From: Mesorhizobium sp. Root157
Lineage (GTDB): Bacteria; Pseudomonadota; Alphaproteobacteria; Rhizobiales; Rhizobiaceae
DNA length: 64,000 nucleotides
Direction: 5' to 3'
Assembly: GCF_001427385.1 (NCBI RefSeq)
Contig: NZ_LMGJ01000003.1
Coordinates: 202,363 to 266,362, forward strand
Shown: positions 38,961 to 48,811 of the stretch, in pieces
Position numbering within the stretch: position 1 is the first letter of the stretch
How the letters are laid out: each line of letters starts with the position of its first letter
The notes under the pieces: generated by a model
Seen by the model: only the letters and a program-made list of their open reading frames with translations
Told to the model about the DNA's origin: nothing
Database searches by the model: none
Program-made: the position numbers and the translations under genes

Positions 38961-39650
38961 CTAGAGATCGAATTCACCCTGCCCTTCGTCCATTGCGCTG
39001 ACCGCTTCGGCAGCCAAGACACGTGTGATGCGGCTTTGCTGTTGCAGCGCCACCCGATCAAGCCGGTCCACGACACGCATGGCAGTCGCCAGCGAGCGCT
39101 CTATGCGGCGGACCAGATATTGCACGACATGCGGCTCAACCTCGACCTGGCGGTCGGCGAAGAGCTTCGTGATGACACCTGCCAGCAACGGATCATCCGG
39201 TTCGTGAATCTCGACCGTTGCTGCTGCTCTCAGCCGCGATGCCAAGTCAGGCAAGGTGACGTTCCAGGCGGAGGGAAATCGGCGTGCGGTCAACAAGAGA
39301 TGCGAGCCCGCGCCCCGCACTGCATTGATGAGATGGAAGAGCCCCTGCTGGTCGATGGAAGCAGCATCGGCATTGTCGATCACGGCCGGCCGGCTGCCAA
39401 GGTCTGCGATCGCTTCGCTGATGCGTGCGGGCTCAACGGCCAGGGCGTTGGCCGAATTGCGCCAGATCTCGGCTAGATGCGTCTTGCCCGATCCTGCCGG
39501 CCCGGCGAGCACGACGACGGGGGATGACCAGTCGGGCCAGCAATCGACCAAGGCAACCGCCTGCGCATTTGATGGCGATACGACGAGATCGTCGCGTGAA
39601 TAAGCCGTCCCATGGCTGAGATCGAGCGGCAGTTGACGAGGCTTCTCCAT
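38961..39650 (-). CDS. hdaA: DnaA-homologous replication regulator HdaA
   Basis: A 229-residue protein resembling the DnaA AAA+ core without the DNA-binding domain. Walker A is GPAGSGKTHLAEIW, a Walker-B-like region is SRPAVIDNADAA, and sensor motifs follow (SRLRAAATVEI). The N-terminal QLPLDL is a beta-clamp-binding motif. HdaA promotes hydrolysis of DnaA-bound ATP after initiation. Start: Met at 39650, as in relatives; a Met four codons upstream (39662) is possible. It follows the AI-2E-family permease gene by at most 18 bp. Confidence 0.88.
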   Translation of the reverse strand: MEKPRQLPLDLSHGTAYSRDDLVVSPSNAQAVALVDCWPDWSSPVVVLAGPAGSGKTHLAEIWRNSANALAVEPARISEAIADLGSRPAVIDNADAASIDQQGLFHLINAVRGAGSHLLLTARRFPSAWNVTLPDLASRLRAAATVEIHEPDDPLLAGVITKLFADRQVEVEPHVVQYLVRRIERSLATAMRVVDRLDRVALQQQSRITRVLAAEAVSAMDEGQGEFDL

Positions 39651-39668
39651 GGACGGAGCCATAGGGCT

Positions 39669-40844
39669 TCAGTGGCTCGCGCCGGGAGTACGGCGTCGGC
39701 GGGTCGAAATAGGCGCAACGGGATCAGCCCTGTGCCCGTTGTAGAGCGGTGATTCGAGGTAGCGGGCGATCACGAAACGCACGAGCACGGCGATGGCAGC
39801 CGAGGCCGGCACAGCAATCAGCAAGCCGACGAAGCCGAACAGGGCGCCGAACGCAAACAAGGAAAACATCAGCCAGACCGGGTGCAGGCCGACGCTTTTG
39901 CCGACCAGCTTCGGCTGCAGGATGTTGCCTTCGATGAACTGACCTACGAAGAAGACAGCCGCAACGGCGACGACCATCAGCCAGTCCGGCCAGAACTGTA
40001 CGAAAGCCACGCCGACGGCGAGCACCAGCCCGGTCAGCGATCCGACATAGGGAATGAAGCTGATCAACCCGGCGAAAAGGCCGATAAGGATGCCGAAATT
40101 CAGACCGGTAATGGTCAGGCCGACGGCATAGATCGCACCAAGCACCAGGCACAATGTGCCCTGACCGCGCACGAAGCCGGCAGTGGCCGTGTTGATATCG
40201 GCGGAGATGGCGCGAACAGTTTCGACATGGTCGCGCGGCACCCAACTATCCACCGTCGCGACCATTCGATCCCAGTCGAGCAACATGTAAAACGCGACCA
40301 CCGGGGTAACGACGAACAGGCTGATCACTGACACCAGCGCGATACCGGAACTCCAGATCGACTGGAATACGGTCGTCAGCAAGCCGAAACCGGAAGTCAG
40401 CAGCGAATTCAGGCCTTCCTTAAGACCGGCTGCATCAACCCCGAACCGCCGCTCAAGCCACTGCGGGTCGAAACTGGTGACCAGCGATTGCAGGCGCGTC
40501 ATGTAGTCGGGCAACTTGCCGGCGAAATCCGCCATCTGCGAAGCCAGGATGGGGATAAGCAGGACCAGCGCAAGAACCAGAACGACGAGGAAGGCAAACA
40601 GGATGACGACAGTTGCCATTACACGCGAAAGGCCGAGCCGCTGAAGTCGGTCGGCTACCGGATCGAGGAAATAAGCGAGCACCAGGCCCGCTACGAACGG
40701 CAACAGGATGCTACTGAAAAGATAGAGAAAAATGGCGAGCCCGATGGCTGCCACCAACCAGAATCGGAGCTGCCGCCGGAACGCCGCAGACGCTGCAGCT
40801 TCGGCAGCGTCGTCGTCAGTTGTCTGATGTACTGCCTTTGCCAT
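39669..40844 (-). CDS. AI-2E family transporter (PerM-like)
   Basis: A 391-residue polytopic membrane protein (about seven to eight helices) of the AI-2E transporter/PerM family, with FVAGLVLAYFLDPVADRL near the N-terminus and LIGLFAGLISFIPYVGS in the core. Family members export small molecules or ions; despite the name few transport autoinducer-2. It overlaps the phosphatidyltransferase gene upstream by 29 bp and is followed by hdaA, the conserved rhizobial order. Confidence 0.88.
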   Translation of the reverse strand: MAKAVHQTTDDDAAEAAASAAFRRQLRFWLVAAIGLAIFLYLFSSILLPFVAGLVLAYFLDPVADRLQRLGLSRVMATVVILFAFLVVLVLALVLLIPILASQMADFAGKLPDYMTRLQSLVTSFDPQWLERRFGVDAAGLKEGLNSLLTSGFGLLTTVFQSIWSSGIALVSVISLFVVTPVVAFYMLLDWDRMVATVDSWVPRDHVETVRAISADINTATAGFVRGQGTLCLVLGAIYAVGLTITGLNFGILIGLFAGLISFIPYVGSLTGLVLAVGVAFVQFWPDWLMVVAVAAVFFVGQFIEGNILQPKLVGKSVGLHPVWLMFSLFAFGALFGFVGLLIAVPASAAIAVLVRFVIARYLESPLYNGHRADPVAPISTRRRRTPGASH

Positions 40845-41373
40845 AGCCGTTCATGTGCCTCAGCCAAGCCACGAGATAGGCCGCGGCTGAAGCCACGGTC
40901 AAGAGGCCGGACAGGAATATCAGGGACGTGCGAAGCGGTCCGAAAATGGTCGAAAACGTCAATTCCGCCAGAACGACAGCTGCCAGAACGATCTGGATTG
41001 CAGTGTTGGCCTTTGAAACCATCAACGGCTTCATTTCAACGGGATTGCCGATCACGGTGGACATAATCACCGCGCAAATGATCAAGCCATCGCGCGTCAC
41101 CGCCGCAATGACCAGCCACAGCGGCAGTTCGCCGATGAAGCCAAGCACGACGAAGACGCTTACCAGCAGGATCTTGTCGGCCATCGGATCCAGATAGGCG
41201 CCAAGTTCCGATCGCTGATTGAACTGCCGTGCAATGAAGCCGTCGACGCCATCAGAGACACCGGCGATAACGAAGCCGGCAAAGGCCCAGTCCCAGCGCG
41301 ACTGCAGCATTGCCCACACCACGGCCGGCACGAGCAGGAAGCGTAGAATCGTGATCTGGTTGGGAATGGTCAC
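40816..41373 (-). CDS. CDP-alcohol phosphatidyltransferase family protein
   Basis: A 185-residue membrane enzyme with the family catalytic motif DGVDGFIAR, then eight residues to G and the two distal Asp of LDPMADK (DxxDGxxAR-x8-GxxxDxxxD), all intact. Products of the family include phosphatidylglycerol phosphate, cardiolipin and phosphatidylcholine; the length and small N-terminus fit PgsA-like enzymes, but the exact acceptor cannot be fixed. It heads the operon with the AI-2E-family permease and hdaA, divergent from purM. Confidence 0.88.
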   Translation of the reverse strand: MTIPNQITILRFLLVPAVVWAMLQSRWDWAFAGFVIAGVSDGVDGFIARQFNQRSELGAYLDPMADKILLVSVFVVLGFIGELPLWLVIAAVTRDGLIICAVIMSTVIGNPVEMKPLMVSKANTAIQIVLAAVVLAELTFSTIFGPLRTSLIFLSGLLTVASAAAYLVAWLRHMNGYGKGSTSDN

Positions 41374-41551
41374 GTTGTTCTCATCGGTTCACCACGACGA
41401 TAAATGGTCGAGACGCAGCCGAACTGCAAGGCACTCAGGAAGCTGGACCAACCACTCACTCTTTCCCCATGCTGGTGATAGTGTGAGTGACCACTTGCCT
41501 TGCGGGAAAAAGCCGTTCATGCGATGAGCCCGCGTTGTTAAGGGAAAAGCG

Positions 41552-42616
41552 ATGGCCGAGCACAAGAGTGGGCTGACCTACGCCGAGGCTGGCGTCGACA
41601 TTGACGCCGGCAATCTCATGGTCGAGAAGATCAAACCGCTTGTGCGCGCCACACGCCGGCCTGGCGCTGACGGCGAGATCGGCGGCTTTGGCGGCTTGTT
41701 CGATCTCAAGGCCGCCGGTTTCGTGGACCCGGTGCTGGTAGCGGCCAATGACGGCGTCGGCACCAAGCTGAAGATTGCGATCGATGCCGGCAAGCATGAC
41801 ACGATCGGCATCGACCTGGTCGCCATGTGCGTCAACGATCTCGTCGTGCAGGGCGCCGAGCCGCTGTTCTTCCTCGACTATTTTGCCACCGGCAAACTCG
41901 ATCCCGAACAGGGCGCGGCAATCGTAGACGGCATCGCAAGGGGTTGCCGTCAAGCCGGTTGCGCCCTCATCGGCGGCGAGACGGCCGAAATGCCGGGCAT
42001 GTATCACGGCAACGACTACGACCTCGCAGGTTTCGCCGTCGGCGCCGCCGAGCGCGGCCAGCTTCTTCCGACCGACGATATTGCCGAAGGCGACGTGTTG
42101 CTTGGCCTTGCCTCGTCGGGCGTGCATTCCAACGGCTTTTCGCTGGTGCGGCGCATCGTTGCGACGAGCGGCCTCGAATGGCCCGACAAGGCTCCCTTTG
42201 CTCACGGCGAAACCCTTGCCGAAACCCTGCTGGAGCCCACCCGGATATACGTCAAGTCGGTCTTGAAGGCGATCCGCGGCACCCACGGCATCAAGGCGTT
42301 GGCCCACATTACCGGCGGCGGCTTCCCCGACAATATCCCACGCGCCCTGCCAAAGGATTTTTCGGCCGAACTCGACCTCAACGCCATCGATGTGCCGCCG
42401 GTGTTCAAATGGCTGGCCAAGACCGGCAATGTCGCACCCGATGAAATGATGCGCACCTTCAACTGCGGCATCGGCATGGCCATCGTCGTGGCGTCAGGCC
42501 AGGCGGCGCAAGTGGCGGCCGTGCTGCAGGAGGCGGGCGAAACAGTCACGCCGGTCGGCCGCATCGTCCCGCGCCGTGACGCTGGTGTCATCTATCGCGG
42601 ATCCCTTGACCTATGA
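41552..42616 (+). CDS. purM: Phosphoribosylformylglycinamidine cyclo-ligase
   Basis: A 354-residue AIR synthetase (fifth step of de novo purine synthesis). [15 protein letters not shown] opens the protein; [14 protein letters not shown] and [11 protein letters not shown] are ATP/substrate motifs, and [13 protein letters not shown] is near the C-terminus. The stop overlaps the purN ATG by four bases. A 7-bp inverted repeat (CACTCAC / GTGAGTG, 41453-41489) lies in the divergent promoter region and could bind a regulator. Confidence 0.96.
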   Translation: MAEHKSGLTYAEAGVDIDAGNLMVEKIKPLVRATRRPGADGEIGGFGGLFDLKAAGFVDPVLVAANDGVGTKLKIAIDAGKHDTIGIDLVAMCVNDLVVQGAEPLFFLDYFATGKLDPEQGAAIVDGIARGCRQAGCALIGGETAEMPGMYHGNDYDLAGFAVGAAERGQLLPTDDIAEGDVLLGLASSGVHSNGFSLVRRIVATSGLEWPDKAPFAHGETLAETLLEPTRIYVKSVLKAIRGTHGIKALAHITGGGFPDNIPRALPKDFSAELDLNAIDVPPVFKWLAKTGNVAPDEMMRTFNCGIGMAIVVASGQAAQVAAVLQEAGETVTPVGRIVPRRDAGVIYRGSLDL

Positions 42617-43326
42617 GCCTCGTGCGCAAACGTACCGTCATCATGATCTCGGGGCGCGGCTCCAACATGGCGGCATTGATCGAGGCGGCGGCAGACCCTG
42701 CCTATCCGGCCGAGATCGTGGGCGTGATTTCCGACAAGCCGGATGCGGCGGGCCTTGGCATTGCGGCATCGCGAGGTATCGCCACGCGCGCTGTTGCGCG
42801 CGCCGACCATGCCAGCAAGGACGCCCATGACGGCGCAATCGACGCGGCGCTGTCTTCCTTTGGCGCAGAGATCGTCGCCCTAGCAGGCTATATGCGGCTT
42901 CTCACGACCCCGTTCGTGGAGAAATGGGCAGGCCGCATGATCAACATCCACCCTGCCCTGTTGCCGGCTTTCAAAGGGCTGGACACGCACCAGCGCGCGC
43001 TGGCGGCCGGGATGCGGGTGCATGGCTGCACGGTCCATTTCGTGACGCCGGAGACGGACGACGGGCCAATCATCGCACAGGCGGCAGTTCCGGTGCTTGT
43101 CGGCGACGACGAATCGTCGCTTGCAACGCGCGTGCTCAAGGCGGAACATGGCCTCTACGTGCTTGCGCTGAAACTGGTGGCGGAAGGCAAGGTCAGCATG
43201 GTCGACGGCAGGTCGGTGTTTTCCGCCACGAGCCGCCTTGTCGAGAACGGCGACCAGTCTGTCCTGTCGCCCGCTGCATTGCGCGACGATGTCGACCTCG
43301 AAGCGCTGGCACGCTTCACCCCCTGA
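42613..43326 (+). CDS. purN: Phosphoribosylglycinamide formyltransferase
   Basis: A 237-residue GAR transformylase using 10-formyl-THF (third step of purine synthesis). [14 protein letters not shown] binds the substrate phosphate; the catalytic Asn-His-Asp triad is spread over [12 protein letters not shown] and [13 protein letters not shown]. It is translationally coupled to purM (ATGA) and followed 11 bp later by sixA. The C-terminal 30 residues or so extend beyond E. coli PurN, as in other rhizobia. Confidence 0.95.
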   Translation: MSLVRKRTVIMISGRGSNMAALIEAAADPAYPAEIVGVISDKPDAAGLGIAASRGIATRAVARADHASKDAHDGAIDAALSSFGAEIVALAGYMRLLTTPFVEKWAGRMINIHPALLPAFKGLDTHQRALAAGMRVHGCTVHFVTPETDDGPIIAQAAVPVLVGDDESSLATRVLKAEHGLYVLALKLVAEGKVSMVDGRSVFSATSRLVENGDQSVLSPAALRDDVDLEALARFTP

Positions 43327-43337
43327 ATGGCGGCGAA

Positions 43338-43877
43338 ATGAGGCAACTGTTCCTGCTCCGCCATGGCAAGTCGAGTTGGGACAATCCTGCCCTGCCGGAT
43401 TTTTCCCGGCCACTGGCCGAACGCGGCAGGAAGGCTGCACGACTTGTCGGCAAGGAAATGGCCAGCCGTGGCTGGATGCCGGATCTGGCCATCGTTTCGG
43501 CGGCGATACGCACGCGCCAGACCTGGGAACGGATCGTGGCGCAATGGCCGAAAAATGCCTGCGTGTTCGAATTTTCCGATGCCATCTATGAGGCTCAGCC
43601 CGAGCGGATACTTGCGGAAATCCGCAAGGTAAACGGATCGATCCAGTCTCTGCTGGTGATCGGCCACAATCCGGGCCTGGAAACGCTGGCCTGGCAACTG
43701 GCCTCGACCACATCGGACGCCAATGCGTTGCAGACGATGTCGCGGAAATTTCCCACCGGCGCGGTCGTTCGTTTCCAGACCATGGAAAGATGGGCGAACC
43801 TGCACCCCGCTTCTGCCGACCTGACGGATTTCCTGCGTCCAAAGGACCTCGCGTGGTCTATTCTCCCGTCTTCCTAA
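43338..43877 (+). CDS. sixA: Phosphohistidine phosphatase SixA family protein
   Basis: A 179-residue histidine phosphatase with the RHG catalytic motif LFLLRHGKSSWDN at the N-terminus and the second His in LVIGHNPGLE. SixA removes phosphate from His residues, for example on PTS-type phosphotransfer proteins. It starts 11 bp after purN, as third gene of that operon, and its stop region overlaps by four bases the convergent molybdopterin oxidoreductase stop. The gene name reflects family only. Confidence 0.85.
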   Translation: MRQLFLLRHGKSSWDNPALPDFSRPLAERGRKAARLVGKEMASRGWMPDLAIVSAAIRTRQTWERIVAQWPKNACVFEFSDAIYEAQPERILAEIRKVNGSIQSLLVIGHNPGLETLAWQLASTTSDANALQTMSRKFPTGAVVRFQTMERWANLHPASADLTDFLRPKDLAWSILPSS

Positions 43878-45982
43878 GCTGCCGCCCTGATCCACACCTT
43901 GTTGTCGTGAACCGGATCGCCGCCATAGGGTGCCGGCGCGTCCGACCCGGTCAGAACGTTGATGCCTTCGCCACGTTCATGCGCGCCGTTCGGCCATATG
44001 CCTTCGGCTATAACGACACCACGCCTGACGCCATCGAACAGCTTGGCGTGAAGGACAACTTCGCCGCGCCTGTTGCCGATCTCGACGCGATCGCCGTCCG
44101 ACAGGCCGAACATGGCCGCGTCCTGTGAGTGGATGAGCAGTTGCGGCCGCCCTTCCCTGGCTTTCGACACCGGCGTTTCGGTAAAGCTCGAATTGAGGAA
44201 ATTGCGGGCCGGCGAAGTGGCGAGCCGGAACGGATGCTCCTCGTCCGCGACCTCGATCAGGTCGACATGGTCAGGAAATTCAGGCAGCCGCTGATACGGG
44301 CCAAGCACCCCCATGGAACGTGGCGGCCTGTTGGGTGCGGATTGCCCCGTCCAGTCCGGCTTGAACCGGAATTTCCTGTCCGCATGCCCGAAGCCATTGA
44401 GGAAGTGCGCCTCTTCGAACGCCGGCTGCAGATCGGTCCACTTCTCTTCCTTGAAGGTAGCGAACGTCCCCAGCCCGCGCTTTGAAAGGATTACGTCGAT
44501 ATGTTCGCGCTCGGTCATGCCGAAGCCCGGCCGATCCGCGACACCCAGACGCTTGGCCAGTTCCTCGATGACGAAATGGTTGGTGCGCGGCCCAGGCGGC
44601 GGATCGACCAGCTTGGGGCCGAGCGTGAGATGCTGGTTGCCGCCGCCCTTGTAGATGTCGTCGTGTTCCAGGAACATCGTGGCAGGCAAGACCACATCGG
44701 CCAGTTGGGCCGTATCGGTCATGAACTGCTCGTGCACGCACATGAACAGGTCGTCGCGCAGCATGCCCCGCTTCACCAGCCGCTGCTCCGGCGCGACATT
44801 GGCCGGATTGGTGTTCTGGATCAGCATCGCCGTGACCGGCGGCCCGCCGTAGAGCGCGTCCTCCGCACCGGTCAGCACCGGGCCGATGCGCGAATGGTCG
44901 AGGTAACGGATGCTGCGGTCGCGTAGCCGCGTGCCCTCAAGCAGCTCCGTGTTGAGCTTGTAGATGCCCGAATTGGAGTGGAATGCCCCACCGCCTTCAT
45001 ATTGCCAGTTGCCGGCGACCGCCGCGATGCAGGAAGCGGCATGCATGTTGACCGAGCCGTTGCGCTGACGCGAAAAGCCGTAGCCGAGACGGAAATAGGT
45101 GCGTTTGGTGGTGCCGACCAGCCGGGCGAAAGCGACGATCTCTTCAACCGGCAGACCGGTGACGGCTGACGCCCATTCCGGCGTGCGGGTGGCCAGATGC
45201 GCCTCGAGGCCCTTTGGGTCGTCGGTGTATTTTTCGAGATACGGCCAGTCGGCCATGCCTTCCTTGAACAGGACATGCATGACGGCGCAGGCAAGTGCCG
45301 CATCGGTTCCGGGCTTGACGATCAGACCGATGTCGGCCTGCTTCATGGTGGCATTTTCGTAAACGTCGATGACGACGATTTTGGCGCCGCGCTCCTTGCG
45401 GGCCTTGATGGCGTGCGTCATCACATTGACCTGCGTGACCACGGCATTGGTGCCCCAGATCACCACGCAGTCCGATTTCGCCATTTCGCGCGGATCCGGG
45501 CCGCGGAGCGCGCCAGCGCCCATCATCCAGCCGGTCCATGCCAGGTTGGTGCAGATCGAACCGAAGAAACCCGAATATTTCTTGGCGTGGCGCAGCCGCT
45601 CGATGCCGTCGCGCTGCACCAGGCCCATCGTGCCGGCGTAGAAATACGGCCATACCGTTTCCGAGCCGTATTTCGCCTCCGCCGCGTCAAACTTCTGGGC
45701 AACGAGATCGAGCGCCGCTTCCCAGCTTGCTTCCTTCCAGTTTCCGTCGCCCTTGGCACCGGCGCGCACCAGCGGCTTCAAGAGGCGGTCGGGATGATGG
45801 ATGCGGTCGGCGTAGCGGGCGACCTTGGCGCAGACGACGCCGGCGGTGTAGCTGTTCTCCTTCGAGCCGTGGATACGGCCAATGCGGTCCGGGCCCAGCA
45901 ATTCCACATCGAGCGCACAGGTGGACGGGCAGTCATGCGGACATGCCGAATGGCCGAGGCGGAGCTTGATATGCGAGTTCAT
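43874..45982 (-). CDS. Molybdopterin-dependent oxidoreductase (formate dehydrogenase/BisC-like)
   Basis: A 702-residue enzyme of the DMSO-reductase superfamily. The N-terminal Fe4S4-binding pattern CPHDCPSTC with a fourth Cys in GVVCAK is intact. The bis-MGD regions (VIWGTNAVVTQVN, YGFSRQRNGSVNMHA, LIQNTNPANVAP) and a C-terminal dinucleotide-binding domain follow. There is no Tat signal, so it is cytoplasmic. Start: ATG at 45982, giving MNSHIKLRLGHSACP; the open frame extends further but has no conserved N-terminus. Substrate is unknown. A Cys-rich small protein is encoded 62 bp upstream on the same strand. Confidence 0.88.
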   Translation of the reverse strand: MNSHIKLRLGHSACPHDCPSTCALDVELLGPDRIGRIHGSKENSYTAGVVCAKVARYADRIHHPDRLLKPLVRAGAKGDGNWKEASWEAALDLVAQKFDAAEAKYGSETVWPYFYAGTMGLVQRDGIERLRHAKKYSGFFGSICTNLAWTGWMMGAGALRGPDPREMAKSDCVVIWGTNAVVTQVNVMTHAIKARKERGAKIVVIDVYENATMKQADIGLIVKPGTDAALACAVMHVLFKEGMADWPYLEKYTDDPKGLEAHLATRTPEWASAVTGLPVEEIVAFARLVGTTKRTYFRLGYGFSRQRNGSVNMHAASCIAAVAGNWQYEGGGAFHSNSGIYKLNTELLEGTRLRDRSIRYLDHSRIGPVLTGAEDALYGGPPVTAMLIQNTNPANVAPEQRLVKRGMLRDDLFMCVHEQFMTDTAQLADVVLPATMFLEHDDIYKGGGNQHLTLGPKLVDPPPGPRTNHFVIEELAKRLGVADRPGFGMTEREHIDVILSKRGLGTFATFKEEKWTDLQPAFEEAHFLNGFGHADRKFRFKPDWTGQSAPNRPPRSMGVLGPYQRLPEFPDHVDLIEVADEEHPFRLATSPARNFLNSSFTETPVSKAREGRPQLLIHSQDAAMFGLSDGDRVEIGNRRGEVVLHAKLFDGVRRGVVIAEGIWPNGAHERGEGINVLTGSDAPAPYGGDPVHDNKVWIRAAA

Positions 45983-46044
45983 GCGCCATCGTATAGCGCC
46001 GATCAGGCAGGCCTTGTAGGGGCAATAAGTTGAAGCCCTTGATC

Positions 46045-46356
46045 CTATGACGCCTCGACCGGTTCGCAGCCGAGGGCTTCGCTGCTCAAAACATCGTGGA
46101 ACGCCATCATGCCGACGAAGACCAAGGCCTGGCGGCTGTCCATCCCAACCGGGCAAAAGCCGCCCTCGCACCAGGCCTGACAAGAACCGGCGGCACGGCA
46201 ATCACGAAGCGCGCAGGTTTGGTAGTGAGCGAACATATCGGCCACCAGCGCCCGAGCCATGCAGGCGATGAGTGGCCTGTAGGTCGTGGCGTCAGGCTCC
46301 GGTCCTGAACTTTCGGTGGCGGCTTTATATTGCCTCGTTGTCGACTTTCTACGCAT
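46045..46356 (-). CDS. Small cysteine-rich protein of unknown function
   Basis: A 103-residue protein with seven Cys, five of them clustered as C-x4-C-x5-C-x3-C-x4-C (QTCALRDCRAAGSCQAWC and GGFCPVG), followed by MDSRQALVFVGMMAFHDVL. Such spacing suits a zinc or iron-sulfur site. TGGAGG eight bases upstream of ATG 46356 fixes the start. I do not recognise the family with certainty. It lies 62 bp upstream of the molybdopterin oxidoreductase on the same strand and may be co-transcribed, which would allow a role in its metal or electron supply. Confidence 0.6.
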   Translation of the reverse strand: MRRKSTTRQYKAATESSGPEPDATTYRPLIACMARALVADMFAHYQTCALRDCRAAGSCQAWCEGGFCPVGMDSRQALVFVGMMAFHDVLSSEALGCEPVEAS

Positions 46357-46429
46357 GGTGGTGCCTCCAGTCACGGTTGCTCATTCCCGCGGCGTGAAAA
46401 CGTCCGGGTCGATGAAGGGTGGGAAGACG

Positions 46430-46799
46430 GGCGGCCGTTCGGACGCTCGTTTGGTAAGTAATGCGACCTTGCGGCCGCCCGTCCGGCGTCTTCCCTCAAC
46501 CGACGCACCGGCCATTCAGCAGGCCGGCCACAAGGGCCGGTATGCGCTGGCACACGGCGCCCGGTTCGAGGGCCGGACTTGGGGGTTCATCACCCAGCCG
46601 CCTACCGAAGACGGCCAGCCCGGCGCCGCCGCCCTCTCCTGATCCCCGGTCCGGACCAGGTCTCCCGCGAAGGCGGTGAGCGAATTATGAAGGCGACGCG
46701 AAGGGAGTGGACGAACAGGGTAGTGAATTTTTGCGGGAAGTTAGCGGGATCAATGGGTTGCGGGAGGACGTGTTACGGAACCGGATCGGTCGATCCACA
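46430..46799 (-). repeat. Dispersed ~350-bp hairpin-bearing element (family R1), copy B
   Basis: The reverse complement aligns with 22512-22852. At its end a long stem can form: gggaagac...gggcggccg pairs with cggccgcccgtcttccc across about 40 nt, with a short bulge. This fills most of the 508-bp gap between the Cys-rich gene and the ABC-F gene; the remainder (46800-46864) shows nothing recognisable. Confidence 0.7.
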
Positions 46800-46864
46800 T
46801 TCGGTGACACCCGATCAGAACCGCAAATGGATTCACCAAGTCATTCCGACAGGTGAAGGAGCCC

Positions 46865-48742
46865 CTACTCGGCGATGCCTTCTTCATATTCGGCAGACAT
46901 TTCCAGCCATTTTTCCTCATGGCGGGCAAGTTGGCCGGACAATTCGGACCGCTCCTTGGCAAGGCGCGTCGCCTTGATCGGGTCCTTTTCATAAAGCGCC
47001 GGATTGGCCAGTTCGTCCTCGATGCCGTCCATGCGCTTGCGCAGCCGATCCATCAGCGCCTCGGTGGCGCGGATTTCCTTGGCCAGCGGCTCCAGCGCGG
47101 CGCGACGGGCGGCAGCTTCCCGACGTTTGTCGGCCTTCGAAGCCTTTTCGGCCTCACGCCGCTCGCGGCTGTTGGCGGAAACACCCGTCACCAGCGTCTT
47201 GTAGTCGTCCAGATCGCCGTCATAGGCATTGACCGCGCCATCCTTGACCAGCCACAGCCGATCGACGGTCGCCTCCAAGAGGTGACGGTCGTGCGAAATC
47301 ACGATCACCGCGCCCGGAAAATCATTGAGCGCATGGACCAGCGCCTCGCGCGAATCGATGTCGAGGTGGTTGGTCGGCTCGTCGAGGATGAACAGGTTCG
47401 GCCCGTCGAAAGCGGCAAGCCCCATCAGAAGCCGCGCCTTTTCGCCGCCCGACAAATCCTTGGCGACGGTGTTCATCTTCTCGGTTGCCAGGCCAAATTG
47501 TGCAACGCGCGCCCTCACCTTCGATTCCGGCGCATCCGGCATCAGGCGGCGCACATGCTCGTAGGCATTCTCGTCCGGACGCAAATCGCCGAGCTGGTGC
47601 TGGGCGAAGATCGCGGTCTTGAGGCCCGGCGCCACCGTCATCGTGCCGGTCTCCGCCTTCAAGCGCCCGGAGAGCAGCTTGGCGAAGGTCGACTTGCCGT
47701 TGCCGTTGGCGCCGAGCAGGGCGATGCGGTCGTCGGCATCGATACGCAGCGTCATTCTCTTCAGCACGGGGGAACCCGGCTGATAGCCGACATCGACACC
47801 CGACAGGGCTACGATCGGCGAGGCAACCGTCTTGACCGGTTCCGGGAAGCTGAACGGACGCACAGAATCGTCCACCAGGGCACCAATCGGCTTCATCTTT
47901 TCCAGCGCCTTGATGCGCGACTGGGCCTGCCTTGCCTTGGAGGCCTTGGCGCGGAAACGGTCGACGAAAGATTGCAGATGCTTGCGGGCGGCTTCCTGCT
48001 TGACCCTGCCCTTTTCCTGCAATTCGCGCTGCTCGGTCCATTGCCGCTCGAACTGGTCATAGCCGCCGCGCCAGAAGGTGAGCTTCTTCTGGTCGAGATG
48101 GACGATGGAGTTGACGGCGCGGTTCAAGAGATCGCGGTCATGCGAGATCAACAGCACGGTGTGCGGATATTTCGCGACATAGTTCTCCAGCCAGAGCGTG
48201 CCTTCAAGGTCGAGGTAGTTGGTCGGCTCGTCGAGCAGCAGAAGATCAGGTTCGGAAAACAGCACCGCCGCCAGCGCCACGCGCATGCGCCAACCGCCGG
48301 AAAAGGACGACGCCGGCCGCCTCTGGGCCTCGTCGTCGAAGCCGAGCCCGGCAAGGATGGTCGCTGCCCGCGATTCAGCCGAATGCGCATCTATGTCGGC
48401 GAGCCGGATGTGGATTTCGGCAATGCGGTGCGGGTCGGTCGCGGTCTTTTCTTCCTCGAGAAGGGCGGCCCGCTCCTTGTCGGCCTTCAGCACGATCTCG
48501 ATCAGCGGCTCCTCGGTGCCGGGCGCTTCCTGCGCAACCTGGCCGATGCGCGTGCTGCGCGGCAGGTCGATGGACCCGGTCTCGGAGGGGAAGTCGCCCG
48601 TGATCGCCTTGAACAGCGTCGTCTTGCCAGTTCCGTTGCGCCCGACAAGCCCGGCCTTTGCGCCGGCTGGCAGGGCCAGCGAGGCGTGGTCGAGAAGGAG
48701 ACGCCCGGCGATGCGCAGCGATAGATTGTTTATGGTCAGCAT
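46865..48742 (-). CDS. ABC-F family ATPase
   Basis: A 625-residue soluble protein with two ABC domains and no membrane segments. Walker A motifs are GRNGTGKTTL and GANGNGKSTF; signatures are SFSGGWRMRVALA and LSGGEKARLLMG; both Walker B regions end DEPTNYLD / DEPTNHLD. The linker between domains and a C-terminal charged coiled coil (about 540-620) resemble YheS/Uup-type ABC-F proteins, which act on ribosomes or resolve translation stalls. It is transcribed towards the R1 repeat. Confidence 0.92.
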   Translation of the reverse strand: MLTINNLSLRIAGRLLLDHASLALPAGAKAGLVGRNGTGKTTLFKAITGDFPSETGSIDLPRSTRIGQVAQEAPGTEEPLIEIVLKADKERAALLEEEKTATDPHRIAEIHIRLADIDAHSAESRAATILAGLGFDDEAQRRPASSFSGGWRMRVALAAVLFSEPDLLLLDEPTNYLDLEGTLWLENYVAKYPHTVLLISHDRDLLNRAVNSIVHLDQKKLTFWRGGYDQFERQWTEQRELQEKGRVKQEAARKHLQSFVDRFRAKASKARQAQSRIKALEKMKPIGALVDDSVRPFSFPEPVKTVASPIVALSGVDVGYQPGSPVLKRMTLRIDADDRIALLGANGNGKSTFAKLLSGRLKAETGTMTVAPGLKTAIFAQHQLGDLRPDENAYEHVRRLMPDAPESKVRARVAQFGLATEKMNTVAKDLSGGEKARLLMGLAAFDGPNLFILDEPTNHLDIDSREALVHALNDFPGAVIVISHDRHLLEATVDRLWLVKDGAVNAYDGDLDDYKTLVTGVSANSRERREAEKASKADKRREAAARRAALEPLAKEIRATEALMDRLRKRMDGIEDELANPALYEKDPIKATRLAKERSELSGQLARHEEKWLEMSAEYEEGIAE

Positions 48743-48811
48743 TGCGGGCTTTTGACTGAGCCGGGGGCGAAGTGCAAGCCCCGGTCGGATTCAGCCTCGA
48801 CGCGTACCCGG

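Noticed and set aside
41453..41489. Inverted repeat CACTCAC/GTGAGTG upstream of purM as a regulatory site
   Set aside because: Only 7 bp per arm with a long spacer; too weak alone to list as an operator.
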